Below, in pieces: positions 1 through 11,113 of a stretch of 64,000 bases of DNA. A program made the translations under genes and the position numbers. The stretch spans positions 33,394,153-33,458,152 of the forward strand of contig JAFMSR010000010.1 in NCBI GenBank assembly GCA_022818135.1, given 5' to 3'. A model generated the notes under the pieces. The model was given only the letters and a program-made list of their open reading frames with translations, was not told the origin of the DNA and searched no databases. This DNA is from Saxidomus purpurata. Lineage: Eukaryota; Mollusca; Bivalvia; Venerida; Veneridae. Numbering within the stretch: position 1 is the stretch's first letter; each line of letters opens with the position of its first letter.

Positions 1-821
1 CCCCGTGTCCCATTATTTGATAATCGTCTTTGAGTCAATCATTGACTTCAAACTCTATGTAAAGATGGATTATGACCAGCGAGATAACAAAACCCACTAC
101 TTTAACCGTGTCCCATTATTTGAGAATTGATTGCCAAGAGTCACATTGGTACACTTGATCAGGTTGGTGATGTTAACATTTTACACAGTGTAGAAGAGCT
201 GTAGCTACACACCTTTGAAGTCAGTGATCAGCATTAAATTTAGTTCCGCAAATAAGATACCTCCTTGCTCTAAGGTAAATGATAATTTTAGAAAATTATG
301 TCACCCGGTGACCTGTTGTGTTTATTAAATTTCACCTGGATATATATATGTTCTGCAAGGGACATTAACTCATCGAATTTTCTTGTTTTAATTCAGTATA
401 TTTGAAAATTCACGAGAAATTGTATATTTTTTTTGGAAAACGTCTGTTTTCATCTAATAATGAAACTGTCATAAACAACGATAGTAAGGGATCATAGACG
501 AATAACATAAATACGAAGTTTAAAATTATAGTTTATTCGATAAATGATTGTCCTGACTGACCAAACAAATTAGTCAATAATATATCTTAGAATAACAGTT
601 TCATTAAACTCAAGACAGACTACTAGGTGGCTGACACGCAGAAAGTGTCATTGTCATATTAACAAAATCTTTTAGCGACCAGAATACGTTAATTGCAATC
701 AATTTACATGTAATTGCAAATATTGCAAATATCTTAAAGCCAATATAAAAATTAAAATGGTTTAAAGTCTTAAAATTATAAGTAAAACAGAAGAAAAATG
801 TAAAAAAAGCTGTATTAGATG

Positions 822-900
822 GGTTTCGAACTCGCGTTCGCCGCAGTAAGTCAGCGCAATTTCAATTTCCAGCATCTCTACCAACTGCTCTACGTCCGCC
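822..900 (-). repeat. tRNA-like sequence inside the Ngaro insertion (probable SINE head or tRNA pseudogene)
   Basis: On the minus strand an A-box-like stretch (GAGCAGTTGGTAGAG) is followed about 45 bases later by a B-box-like GAGTTCGAAACCC. The outer arms do not pair into a proper acceptor stem, so a working tRNA is unlikely. Confidence 0.4.
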
Positions 901-1459
901 GACTATAGAGTTACAGGTAAAAATCGAGTTCTTATAAATTTGTATGTCCAAGTCGTTTGTTCGCGCATTAATAGTATTTACGATTAATTACACATTTAAA
1001 GAACAATAACGAAATAAATTTATTTATGTTCTATATTGAAATAAATACATGTTATTTTTGATGACCCACTCTAGTGGTTAATCCTTCCGATTTAAGTTAG
1101 AATATAGTTCGTCTACATGTTAGCAAATCCTTCTGTTACAAGATCGGATGTTATTCGTCAAAAATTTGGACAGCTCCTAAATTTGTTACGAATTTCGTGA
1201 TTTTCATGGATTTTAACGGTAAATTATGTCCATTTCTGCCCAACGAATCGTAGTGGACACTTCGATTTGGAAAATTCGAAGAAATTTTGTTACTAAACCG
1301 CGTGGTATCATCTGGAGGGGTAACTGCTTTCGCTTATTCGATTAACCTGTCTTCCTTTTTTACTTTCAGTTTTGTTCAGCTTATTTCGCTGTGCATTAAT
1401 TAAAAAAGAACTCGTATTAGCATCATGCCAAGGCAACCACGTGCTCGAGCTAGAAATAA

Positions 1460-1960
1460 CAGGGTGGACCACGTGGGGAAAAATCTTGGTTTAATAACCA
1501 AGATCTACAGTTATTTACAGATAGTTCTGGTTCTGGCTACGGAATTTATTTTAAGGGCAATTGGGCTAGCGGTACATGGCCAGCATCATGGATACAAAAT
1601 GAACTGACTAATGACATAACAGTTTTGGAAATATTTCCAATAGTGGTTTCAGTATTTTTGTGGCCATCTCGGCTGTATAATAAAAGAATTTTGTTCAGAT
1701 GTGACAATATGTCAGTCTGTCATATCATTAATTCAATGACTAGTAAATCAAAACCGGTGATGTTTCTCCTTAGAAAATTTGTCTTACAATGTTTAAAATA
1801 TAACATTATGTTTAAAATCAAACATATTCCGGGAATTTCTAACGGCATAACAGATGCGCTTTCAAGGTTTGAATTTCAGCGTTTCAGGGCTCTTGCTCCA
1901 GAGGCGAACATATCCCCAGATCAGGTGCCATCGCATCTGCTGGACATCTTTGGCAGCTAG
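1460..1960 (+). pseudogene. RNase H domain relic of a Ngaro/DIRS-like retroelement
   Basis: An open frame without a start codon runs from a stop at 1457 to a stop at 1958-1960. It begins with the RNase H signature LFTDSSGSGYGIYF (first catalytic Asp), continues through ITVLEIFPIVVSVFLW (catalytic Glu) and FRCDNMSVCHIIN (second Asp), and ends with the family-typical HIPGISNGITDALSRF (last Asp) and RALAPEAN. This C-terminal pattern is characteristic of RT-RNase H in DIRS/Ngaro elements. The reverse transcriptase that should precede it is absent, so the copy is 5'-truncated. The downstream recombinase continues in another frame, so at least one frameshift has occurred. Confidence 0.85.
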
Positions 1961-2837
1961 CAAAGTCACTGGCATCAGAGGGTTTGTCAAACAAACAATA
2001 CGAAACTTGCCTACCAGACAGCTTTACGGTCATTCAATGAATTTCGAGTTATTTACGGTATTTCTAATTCATGGCCTGTTCATACATGGGTTATTTCCCT
2101 TTATATTGCCTGGTTGTTCCAAAAGGGTCTGAGTTTTAAGACAGCATCTTCCTATTTAGCAGCCATAACATCCATGCATAAATTACACAGTTGGGAGGAT
2201 CCGACAAAATCTTTCTATTTTAAAAAGATGCTGGATGGATTTAGAAAAAAAAGGGCAGCAACTGACACCAGACTCCCAATTACAATCAACATTTTGAACA
2301 ACTTGTATGATATCTTACCATTTACATGCCAATCCTTGTATGAAACTAAGCTCTTCAGGGCTTTATTCCTTGTGGCATTTTTTGGGCTTCAGCGAATTAG
2401 TAATTTCTTCATGGCTACTATGTGATCGGTCGCTAAAAACAGCCGATCTTAGAATTTGTAAGGTAAAAGGAAATAGAACCTTACAATTCCATTTGAGACA
2501 ATCAAAAAATAACCAGTGTGGTTCACCTCAGATAATCACAATTTCAGCTGTTCCAGAAAATAAACTGTGTCCAGTGACAGCTGTCTTAGAATACTTCAAG
2601 TTTAAGCCAAAGTCAGAGTACTTGTTCAGTCACTTGAATAGCAGACCAGTAACTAGATTTCAGTTTTCTGCTGTTCTGAAAAAGTGCATGCTCAGATTAA
2701 GCTTACCAGCTAACCGATTACTTTCTCATAGTTTTCGTATTGGAGCAGCTACTTATTTAGACTCGCAAGGAGTTCCACATGAAGTTATTATGAAGAAAGG
2801 CAGATGGACATCTAAGTCATATCTTACTTACATTCGT
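1961..2837 (+). pseudogene. Tyrosine recombinase (integrase) relic of the Ngaro-like element
   Basis: The N-terminal SAM-like segment is spread over several frames (about 1961-2130), then GLSFKTASSYLAAITSMHKL opens the core-binding part (2124-2425). The first catalytic Arg lies in GLQRISN. The frame shifts near 2400-2430, and the catalytic half (about 2430-2837) holds HSFRIGAA (His and second Arg) and GRWTSKSYLTYIR, with the terminal Tyr nucleophile near the end. All four R-H-R-Y positions are recognisable, but two frameshifts and a stop break the protein. In intact relatives this enzyme inserts a circular cDNA by site-specific recombination instead of using a DDE integrase. Confidence 0.85.
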
Positions 2838-2869
2838 TAAAACACATTCACAGAAATGCTGGCTTTCAC

Positions 2870-3468
2870 TTTAATTTTTCAGCAATTTGGATTGTTGGTT
2901 CTTCAATCCCATTTTGGGCAAGAAGGAGAGCTCTTGGAAAGGGGTCAGTCAATTTGGGCCTGGATGGTCAAAACTGCACAGTTACATGGCTTACAAAGAG
3001 AGGAATGAAATGGCCAGAAGTCCTACCTTTGGTAAAGACTAATTTGCAGACCACAGCGAGTACACCAGATGCTATCATCATCCACTGTGGGGGAAATTCT
3101 ATTGGTGAGCTGTCTAAAGGCCATTTAATTAAAGCCATTAAGGACGACCTTACTTGCATCAGAGAATTAGTAGTCTCTCCTTGACAATTGTTTGGTCAAA
3201 TATTTTACCAAGATTTAATTGGCGACACATTGACAAACAGAGTACTGCTGAAAATATCAGAAAGTCAGTGAACAGGGCTGCGGCTGCTAAAACATTTCTG
3301 TTGGGAGGTCGTTGGCTGAAACATTCAGAAATAACCTTAGATACGTCAGGTTTTTATAGAAAAGATGGCATTCATTTGTCAGACGTTGGTCTAGACTTTT
3401 TAAATCTGTCTTATAAAACTGTAATTGAGGCCATCATGTCCTGTAGCTTGCAAGGTTCTTTCGAATAA
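2870..3468 (+). pseudogene. SGNH/GDSL hydrolase domain relic carried by the Ngaro-like element
   Basis: The reading frames following the recombinase contain IWIVGSSIPFWARR (GDS-like block I with the nucleophile Ser), DAIIIHCGGNSIG (block III, GGN) and KDGIHLSDVGLDFLN (block V, the Asp-x-x-His pair). The frame changes near 2950 and again near 3165-3185. SGNH hydrolase domains are a known passenger of Ngaro elements in animals; their role there is unknown. Here the domain ends at a stop at 3466-3468. The blocks are conserved well enough to recognise but the protein is not intact. Confidence 0.75.
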
Positions 3469-3559
3469 CAATTTAGCAGCCAGTTATCATTGGCTTGGGT
3501 GAATTTTATTTTAATAAAATATTTTGTGGCCCTCAACACACTTTTTAAGTGCATTTCGG

Positions 3560-3851
3560 TATGGCATAATGTAATCAATTTCTAATATTTAGTAATATAA
3601 TTGGAATGCCTGATAATGTCCGTTTTACTTGTTCTATTTTGCAAGAGAAAGTGTTGTGCAACTTCGCCTCCTTTCTCTTCAGCTAGAGATGCTTGACTCT
3701 CTGCAATATTGCCAGGTCATCTTCCAGAGCTTATTCCGATAGCTTCTGCAACGTCGCGTTGTCTATCATATCTCTATGCATCTTTGCTAGTGATATCCTT
3801 CAATTTCTGGCGCAAATGTCTTTGGAATTTTTTAGTTTACATTATGCCATA
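3560..3851. repeat. Perfect 15 bp inverted repeat flanking 260 bp, also found at 47476
   Basis: TATGGCATAATGTAA at 3560-3574 is matched by its exact reverse complement TTACATTATGCCATA at 3837-3851. The right copy plus AAAT recurs at 47476-47493, far outside the insertion. This suggests a short dispersed element, nested in or forming the 3' region of the Ngaro-like insert. No protein is coded. Confidence 0.6.
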
Positions 3852-4274
3852 AATCATCTATATTATTATACGTTACTGAATTAAAGCCACGGCCTTTCTC
3901 CAATCATATTTGCATATTCGATTGCTCACAGAAATATATGTATCGACAAATAAATGTTGTTGTTTCAGTTTTAATTCAAACTTTTGTAAAATCCTGAAGC
4001 TCTGTCTAAATCTGTTTTATTCAGAGAAATGACACTGGAATCATCTGTCTATGCCATCACAATTGTAACTGGCCAAACAACAGCGGTATCAAGCTATCTA
4101 ATAAGGCAGTTACAGTCCTGCTGTAATTCATAAGGGTCTCCAATAAAATAATATTATTCTATTCTGAAATGTTTTTAAATTATTTAGATTTATTACTATA
4201 TAATTTTGAAAACAGAAATCGCTATAATGTTTAGCAACTGTTTATATGGAACTACTTGTTTGTATGTTGTGCGT

Positions 4275-4290
4275 TCGGCCGTAAGGCCGA
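4275..4290. repeat. GC-rich hairpin near the right end of the 3.6 kb insertion
   Basis: TCGGCC-GTAA-GGCCGA is a perfect 6 bp stem with a 4-base loop in AT-rich DNA, about 40 bases inside the right boundary of the insertion. It could be a terminal structure of the element. Confidence 0.45.
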
Positions 4291-4855
4291 TATACTCTGT
4301 TAACTTTGGCTCGATTTTAGCAATCGACCCAATAAAAAACACGAATTCCAGGAGGCGTGTTCTTTGACATTTTTGCATGCATAGCCTATTTTTTCAAATT
4401 CTTCTTCACGTTAGCTATTATGTTGTCTTATTTTAATTATTTTGTGTAACCTTCATGGACAACTAGGTAAGTACAATAATCGTCTCCATTGCGTTGGGTA
4501 TTATCGAAGACGATAGATTAAATGCCAATCAAAAAGTACGGCCGCTTGGTAAATACTGATAGTTATCATTTTGAATAAACACTAATGAACGTCGTATTAT
4601 GCAATAATATCCGTTGTATAAATAGAACTCGCCAACTTCAGCTTTTAAGGAAAATAAGTAAAAGGTCAACGGAAATAGTGTCAAATGCTCGATAAAGTTA
4701 AAATATTTAAATACTGTTTTTAGAGAAAATCGAATGTTGCCTATTCACGCAATGCTATTTTTGAATCCTGTGAATAAAAGTTGACTTAATACACTAAGAA
4801 ACTACGGAATTCCGTTAGGGCCATTTTCATATTCGCCTTTGAATAAAATAATCTG

Positions 4856-5200
4856 AAACGCAAAAACACGAAAACGCGAAAGTACGATGACGAAAACGCG
4901 AAGCTACGATGACGAAATTGCGAAAGTACGATGACGAAAACGCGAAAACACGATGATGAAAACTCGAAAACACGATGACGAAAACTCGAAAACACGATGA
5001 CGAAAACTCGAAATTACGATGACGAAAACGCGAAACTACGATGACGAAAACGCGAAAACACGATGACGAAAACTCGAAAGTACGATGACGAAAACACGAT
5101 GACGAAAACGCGAAAACACGATGACGAAAAGCGTTTTCGTCATCGTACTTTCGAGTTTTCGTCATCGTGTTTTCGCGTTTTCGTCATCGTGTTGTCGTGT
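4856..5200. repeat. 22 bp tandem array with internal strand switch (left arm of foldback element)
   Basis: About eleven units of the type TACGATGACGAAAACGCGAA plus two bases run to about 5128. The array then inverts and repeats the complementary unit (CGTCATCGT...) to about 5195, so this arm is itself a palindrome. It is unusually CpG-rich for the window. Confidence 0.85.
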
Positions 5201-5392
5201 ACGCATGCGCAAAACAATATTAACAAAACCAAACAAGTGAATCCTTGCAGTAGTCTTAAAGATATGACTTGAACATATTTTTATAATATAAACTAAGGGG
5301 GATAATACAAGAGTTATATGAGCTGGAGTTATGGTTTATAAACACTGCGCTAATGTACACCTAATAATATATCCATGCTCTATGTTCATACT

Positions 5393-5700
5393 ATAACTTC
5401 AAAAGGTTTCGAGGGATTGCTTTGAAACTTATTTGAAATATAGGTAGGGGGTGATGACAGGAAGTGCATTAACTAAGAACCATAACCCTTTCTTGCCAGA
5501 TTTTTAAGTTATCTCCCCTTGTGACTTGTTTTTTCACATTTGCTATAACTTACTATAACTACAAAAGTTCAAAAGGATTGCTGTGAAACTTGAAGTATAT
5601 ACTGTATAGGCAGAGGGTGATGAGGGAGAGGAAGTACATAAATAAGAACCATAACTCTTGCCAGGTTTTTAGATTATCTCCTCATGTCACTTGTTTGTGA
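5393..5700 (+). repeat. Two diverged direct repeats of about 150 bp in the loop of the foldback element
   Basis: Segments 5393-5535 and 5553-5696 share, in the same order, AAAGG, GGATTGCT, TGAAACTT, GGGTGATGA, AAGAACCATAA, TTGCCAG and TTATCTCC. A weaker third unit follows to about 5835 (ACAATAACTATAGCTTGTATAG...). This looks like an ancient tandem core captured between the arms. Confidence 0.65.
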
Positions 5701-6084
5701 TAAAAAGACAACATCAACACTTTGGCAGGGGTTCACTCCAAATTTGGACCATGTATACTTTATGAAGTGTATAAAGCAGTGCACAGGAACAATAACTATA
5801 GCTTGTATAGTTCTTAAATTATATCACTTAATTGATTTTGTAAAATAAATGCTTGCAGCATAACTTAAGCACTATTGCACAGATTAACTCCAAACATGGA
5901 GCATGGATATATTATTAGGTGTACATTAGCGCAGTGTTTATAGACCATAACTCCAGCTCATATAACTCTTGTATTATCCCCCTTAGTTTATATTATAAAA
6001 ATATGTTCAAGTCATATCTTTAAGACTACTGCAAGGATTCACTTGTTTGGTTTTGTTAATATTGTTTTGCGCATGCGTACCGGA

Positions 6085-6355
6085 AGGCGAAAGTACGATG
6101 ACGAAAACACGAAACCGCGAAAGTACGATGACGAAAACGCGAAGGTACGATGATGAAAACGCGAAATTGTATCGCATTTTCATCATCGTGTTTTCGCGTT
6201 TTCGCGTTATCGTCATCGTACTTTCGCGTTTTCGTCATCGTACTTTCGAGATTTCGTGTTTTCGCGTTTTCGTCATCGTACTTTCGAGTTTTCGTCATCG
6301 TGTTTTCGCGTTTTCGTCATCGTACTTTCGTGATTTCGTGTTTTCGCGTTTCAGA
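6085..6355. repeat. 22 bp tandem array with internal strand switch (right arm of foldback element)
   Basis: This is the inverted counterpart of the left array. The units are in forward orientation until about 6168, then switch and run as the complement (TTTTCGTCATCGTACTTTCG type) to about 6350. Unit number and variants differ from the left arm, so the arrays evolve independently of each other. Confidence 0.85.
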
Positions 6356-6401
6356 TTATTTCATTCATAGGCGATGGCCCTAACGGAATTCCGTAAGAAA
6401 C

Positions 6402-7018
6402 GGCTAAATATGATCATTAAATAGCAACATCAAAGAAGGTGTTAGAATTTTTGATGGCACACAATCTGTTGGCAATGCATAGTTCTTTCAAATTCAATTC
6501 ATTTTTATGATCTTCTTTCATGTTTGACGGTTACATTGTAAATATTCAAAACATAAGCATCTTAAAATTATTTCCGGAATTTAGACAAGAAATAGGATTA
6601 ACCATTGTAACAAAATGATGACCTGTCATTGCTTTAGAATCATGGTGTGATACTGAACAAAAATATATAAATGAATAATAGATATCTTTTAAAAGTTACT
6701 GGCATGAAAATACTATAAGAAATTGATACAAAATAAACCAGTAACCCTTAATCATTTTCCATCATAACGACAATGAACGAAATTAGAAAAATGTATGCAG
6801 TTAATTTAAACAACAGTGAACCTGCCAGTATATCATCGTATGTTTTAATGATGTAGTGGGCTGAGTTGTCATTGGAGAATGGGTTATTTGATTATTTGTA
6901 TGTGCTGCAAATACTGATCATATCTATAGCTTGTTTCGTAAACGTTATAATATATACATTGTAGTTTTACATATAAAAAATAACACGTAGTTAGTATATA
7001 AAAATTATCAATTTGACC
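6402..7018. other. Non-coding, shared with 25005-25620 of copy B
   Basis: AT-rich sequence aligned with copy B throughout. I see no gene, repeat or RNA signal. Confidence 0.7.
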
Positions 7019-7150
7019 TGGATTATTAAAAAAAATTATGGGGGGGGGGAAATTTTTTTTTTTTTTGTTTTTTTTTTTTTTTTTTTTTTGTGGGTTTTTT
7101 TTTAATATTTTTTTTGGGAATTTTTTTTCCAATAAAAAGGTTTTTGGCCT
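7019..7150. other. Degraded consensus: homopolymer tract replacing unique sequence
   Basis: Copy A shows runs of G and T where copy B (25618-25765) has ordinary mixed sequence of about the same length, and the flanks on both sides still align. This is best explained as an assembly or polishing failure. The poly-Lys frame on the minus strand here is an artefact. Confidence 0.75.
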
Positions 7151-10100
7151 GAGTTTTATCTGACATTTTGATAGAAAAACACAGAAATAATGCTGCCCAC
7201 AAATACCTCAGTGTTCTTTAGCATGATGAAAACATACCCGGGCACTTGTCCCTCAAATGCAAGCATCACTTTAAGTAACAACCAAGAGAAAAAGAGCAAG
7301 TCACATATGTGTGTGAAACAATTTTATATCAACTATTCATTTAGAGATAATCGAGTTATAGAACAAAATAAATTTCAAAAAATTCCCTCAGTGTGTCCAT
7401 TTACATTATTTGTGTCACATACACTTTTTGAAAGAGTTGAATCTGGTTGGTTCAAAGCATTTGAGCAAATTAAATGTTCTCTGAGGCTGGCGTAAATATA
7501 TATTTGCAGAATCATTATTGTGTACATTTAACATTTTATCCACGGCCTTTTGTCTTGTGTATGAAGTGCCATCCAAATATATTTGATTTTCATATCGAGT
7601 CGTTGTCCGTCCACCATCTCTTGTTCTGAAAAAGATGTATTTACAATTATACAGAATTTAACAGTGAGAGTAAGTAGGAACTTGGAAACTACGTCTTTAA
7701 AATATAAGGATGGTGTTTATGCTATTTCTCTAATTTGAGAAAATGTCAGCAACCTTTAGACTAATAGCGAGTACTATTTAATACACTTTTCTAAGAAGAT
7801 GAAATATGAACGCTGAATATCAAAATGCTTTTAGGAACGGGTCACAAAATAAGTGAAGTGATGAACATACTGTCGAATCACTTTTTTCTATCATAAAAAC
7901 TAATTGTGATCGATTTCACTATCTATTCTTCATTGCATTTTATAACAAAAGCATTTTGAATACATATTGGGCAAAATCATAATCATGCGTCTTTCTTTTG
8001 TGATTTGCATTTGTTTTCAAAGTGTACCTATTTTTGACTAAAAAAATTCGCACACGTATGATCCGACGCTCGACTTGGACAATTTCGAGTTACAGTACAA
8101 TAAGTTAATTACGAAGGTAATTACCCCCCCCATATATCCAGTGTATTTATTTAAATTCTCTTATCTTTGCTGTTACAAATGTAGTTATTTTGTTTTTATG
8201 AAGTGCAAGTCTACGATGGGTGTGTCTTTTTTAATGAGTTGATGGCTATATCATGAACAAGGAATACAACTTTTAACCGGTAGGGAACAATAAACCCCTC
8301 CAAATTCAAAGTGCTAGTTTTTGGCATTTTTTTCAAGACAATGCCCTCAACACACAAAACATTCCTCTCTGACGGTGTTATCTACCTTGTAAGACTGGTT
8401 ATTCTTTTTTATTGCATATGTTACTATATATTTATCAAATTTGCCTTCATTTTCGGTGATATGGACCGATAAAACAATCACGTGACGTAGTGTGCCGATA
8501 ACTGAAAATTCGTATTGAGGCTATTTCCGGACAACTGTCTCTATCTCTTACATAGGCTTATTAAGCAGCGAAATGTGGAAACTGACGCGAATGCTTTTGT
8601 GGATAGTATGAATAATTTATTCATTCAATGGTATTTATTTTTATGAAATAGTAGATCTATGAGTATTGCAGGAATGTGCGTTTTGTATCTAAATCTACTT
8701 GTCTTAGCTTTTCCCATATTCAGCAAAACCCATGTTCAACATATGCAATAAAAAGATAATTATACGGAACAGGTATGCCTTTAGGCGATATTGGCACACT
8801 TCAAATTCAATATCTCACCAAGTGTGTCAATATCGCCTAAAGGCACACCTACCGCTTACAAATATGAATAATTAGTCCACCCCCGATCCAGACAAATTTA
8901 TACATTATTAATTTAAAGAAAAGGTGACTGTCTTCACAGAGAAGAATTTTCTTGAACGATTCGAAAATAGAAATTGACTATCTTGTATAAGGAAATGCCA
9001 ATCCTTAATCAAATTATTACGCCAAACTTAGAGATAATATGACACGCTAGTAATTACATCGCCATACCACATGTCAACAAGAGGTTATGTGATGTCTGAA
9101 GACATTATAGCGTTTTTGCCGGTCCATTAAAGTTATACGTTCTCACCAGCTGATTGGTAAGGCATTTTCGAACGCAACTACGTGATTTAGCAACGTGCAT
9201 TATTGGAACCTAAATTTGAATTTCTCTGATATCACTTTAAAGATGTATGATCACTTTTAATTTGCTCAATGAATTAATAAGAATTTAATTATAGAACTCT
9301 AAAACAACATTGACCTATTCATGTCTTTCTATATTTACGATGCTTCTTGTTGTTGTCTGAAAGCAGTTCTTAAGTTTTGCAGTATCAACTGTCCAAGTGA
9401 GTTTTAGAAATTCATTCTCATTTAGTAATAAATAAGTAATGTAATAAGTTGAAGTTTTAAGTGACTCCTTTCAGACGTTTTCCATACACAAACCAATCGC
9501 TTCTGAGAGAGGCGAAGAAATAGCATCTCTCGGACAGTTGTTCATTAAAAATTTGGTGGACTGATGCGTGTTTGGCGTTTGGTGTAAAAAACGATGCCTC
9601 ACAAAGTATCATACCCAGGTTGTATAGACTGCGCAAGTTACGACACGACCACGAGACCATTGAACCCCATTTCAATTACATTAAACTAGTGAGGAGTTAG
9701 GAGTAAATAAGTTTTTAAGTGTCGGTGGACTTAGTAACATAAGTGTTGTCCAGTGAATGAACTCTAGATGACGTATTTGTCTCCATTCGCACTGATTCCT
9801 CTATGACGCCACACTATTTTCAGAAGGCTTATCGACCACTATTTATTTGTGAAACACCACGTTGCTGCAATCTGCCTTTTAAGATAATCTGATACTTTAT
9901 CAAGAGACAACTAATTACCAATCATAATGCAATTCCCAAGAGCTGCATCGAATCACGACCTTGGACTTTTATCACAAGTCGTGTCCGGTCAACACCGGTA
10001 AACAAATATTGATGTCCGAAGGCGAATGTCACAGTAGTCAATATACACCTAAGGGACAAACCTTTATTTTAGGTTCTACAATTAATAATGTCGTAGGAGG

Positions 10101-10840
10101 ATAGTTAGTAGTATTGTTTGGATCAATTTACTCTCGGAAGCTTCAAAATTGCCGAGTCACTTTCCGTTTCACTTCTGGAATGGACAATATAGAAGCGGAT
10201 GTACAAAAATTTAATATAAATTTTTTCTTTATTTGTATTGTATTTATTTTATGATTTTTCAAGACAATTTTATATTTCTTGTGAATATTTGAGATACATT
10301 TTGAACTTCGTCTCCTGATTTACTCTGACCACACATAGTTCTGAAATAGAATGGTCCATCTTTAAATAAATAAGGATCATTAACTCCCCAATATAAATAT
10401 CAAAAAACTTTAAAAGGGTCTATCATAAATAGTCTATACGTATGTATAATTTGATTGAAGTATGCAGTGGTCGGAAAGAAAAATCATTTGGCATCAGCAA
10501 GGCGAAAATCTATTTTCTTATTTTGCGGATTGTTTATTATAAATCCGTTCTAGTGCAAAATTATCATGCTTAACCTTTTGCTTTTGTTTCTAGTTCCTTG
10601 ATGTAGTGGCAAGATATGAAAATTGAGCTTTCCAAAGTTTTGGTTTTCTGTAATTCCGGCGATATTTATCATGGTTGTCATTACAACATGTGCATAATAA
10701 GCTTGAAGCTGTGTAATCTTGTTTAATGTTTATAAATATTGCTGTTGCTGTTGTTGCTTTAGCATTGTATGTTGTCTGGCGTTTTCATTGACTTTTATTG
10801 TAGTTACTTTGCTTTCTGCTTTTTGGCGTAATATTTTGCT
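7151..10840. other. Non-coding part of the duplicated unit (copy A)
   Basis: It aligns with 25766-29559. Apart from the hairpin at 8771 I find no supported feature. Open frames at 7190 and 9457 have no recognisable domain, and the first is cut short by a stop in copy B. Confidence 0.6.
8771..8850. repeat. Long hairpin in copy A
   Basis: Arms of about 31 bases, beginning AGGTATGCCTTTAGGCGATA and ending in the near-exact reverse complement TATCGCCTAAAGGCACACCT, surround an 18-base loop. Only about three mismatches are seen. The same hairpin occurs in copy B. It could be a tiny MITE or a structured RNA; nothing shows transcription. Confidence 0.75.
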
Positions 10841-11113
10841 GACATATTGTGTCTCAGTCAGTGTTTTGTTTGACTATATGACATATTGTATCTCAGTCAG
10901 TGTTTTGTTTGACTATATGACATATTGTATCTCAGTCAGTGTTTTGTTTGACTATATGACATATTGTATCTCAGTCAGTGTTTTGTTTGACTATATGACA
11001 TATTGTATCTCAGTCAGTTTTTTGTTTGACTATATGACATATTGTATCTCAGTCAGTGTTTTGTTTGACTATATGACATATTGTATCTCAGTCAGTGTTT
11101 TGTTTGACTATAT
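10841..11113 (+). repeat. 39 bp minisatellite, 7 units (copy A)
   Basis: Seven near-perfect head-to-tail units, each beginning GACATATTGTATCTCAGTCA. The unit is 13 codons long and lacks stops in one frame, so it spells MTYCISVSVLFDY repeatedly. The frame has no upstream ATG at its apparent start (the first codon is TTG) and no domain, so I treat it as non-coding. Confidence 0.9.

Larger units (their letters stand above)
752..4332 (+). mobile_element. About 3.6 kb insertion with a 5'-truncated Ngaro/DIRS-like tyrosine-recombinase retroelement
   Basis: Copy B reads straight through an A-rich junction at about 24535, while copy A has this extra block between the same flanks, so copy B is an empty site. 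Inside, in order, are an RNase H fragment, a tyrosine recombinase and an SGNH hydrolase, the order known for Ngaro-type elements. The reverse transcriptase and gag parts are missing and the reading frame shifts several times, so it is non-functional. Exact ends are blurred by the A-rich target, and no clear target-site duplication is seen, as expected for recombinase-integrated elements. About 700 bp of non-coding sequence precedes the coding relics and about 860 bp follows them. Confidence 0.85.
4803..6395. mobile_element. Foldback-type DNA element with 22 bp subterminal arrays
   Basis: The block is absent from copy B, whose uninterrupted site reads CACTAAGAAACGGCT at about 24995. Ends are perfect inverted repeats starting TACGGAATTCCGTTAGGGCC, flanked by a direct repeat TAAGAAAC (4795-4802 and 6394-6401; its inner bases overlap the right terminus, so the duplication is 6-8 bp). 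The arms pair over much of 4803-5390 and 5895-6395, leaving a loop of about 500 bp. Next to each terminus lies an array of about 22 bp units containing ACGATGACGAAAA. No transposase is coded. The open frames seen in the arrays arise only because the unit lacks stops. Confidence 0.9.

Noticed and set aside
4856..5200. CRISPR-like regularly spaced repeats
   Set aside because: The repeats are directly tandem without unique spacers and lie in a eukaryotic foldback element.
4786..6383. Several overlapping frames rich in Phe, Ser, Arg and Val
   Set aside because: They follow the 22 bp array on both strands and in several frames because the unit lacks stops. No start, domain or codon preference.
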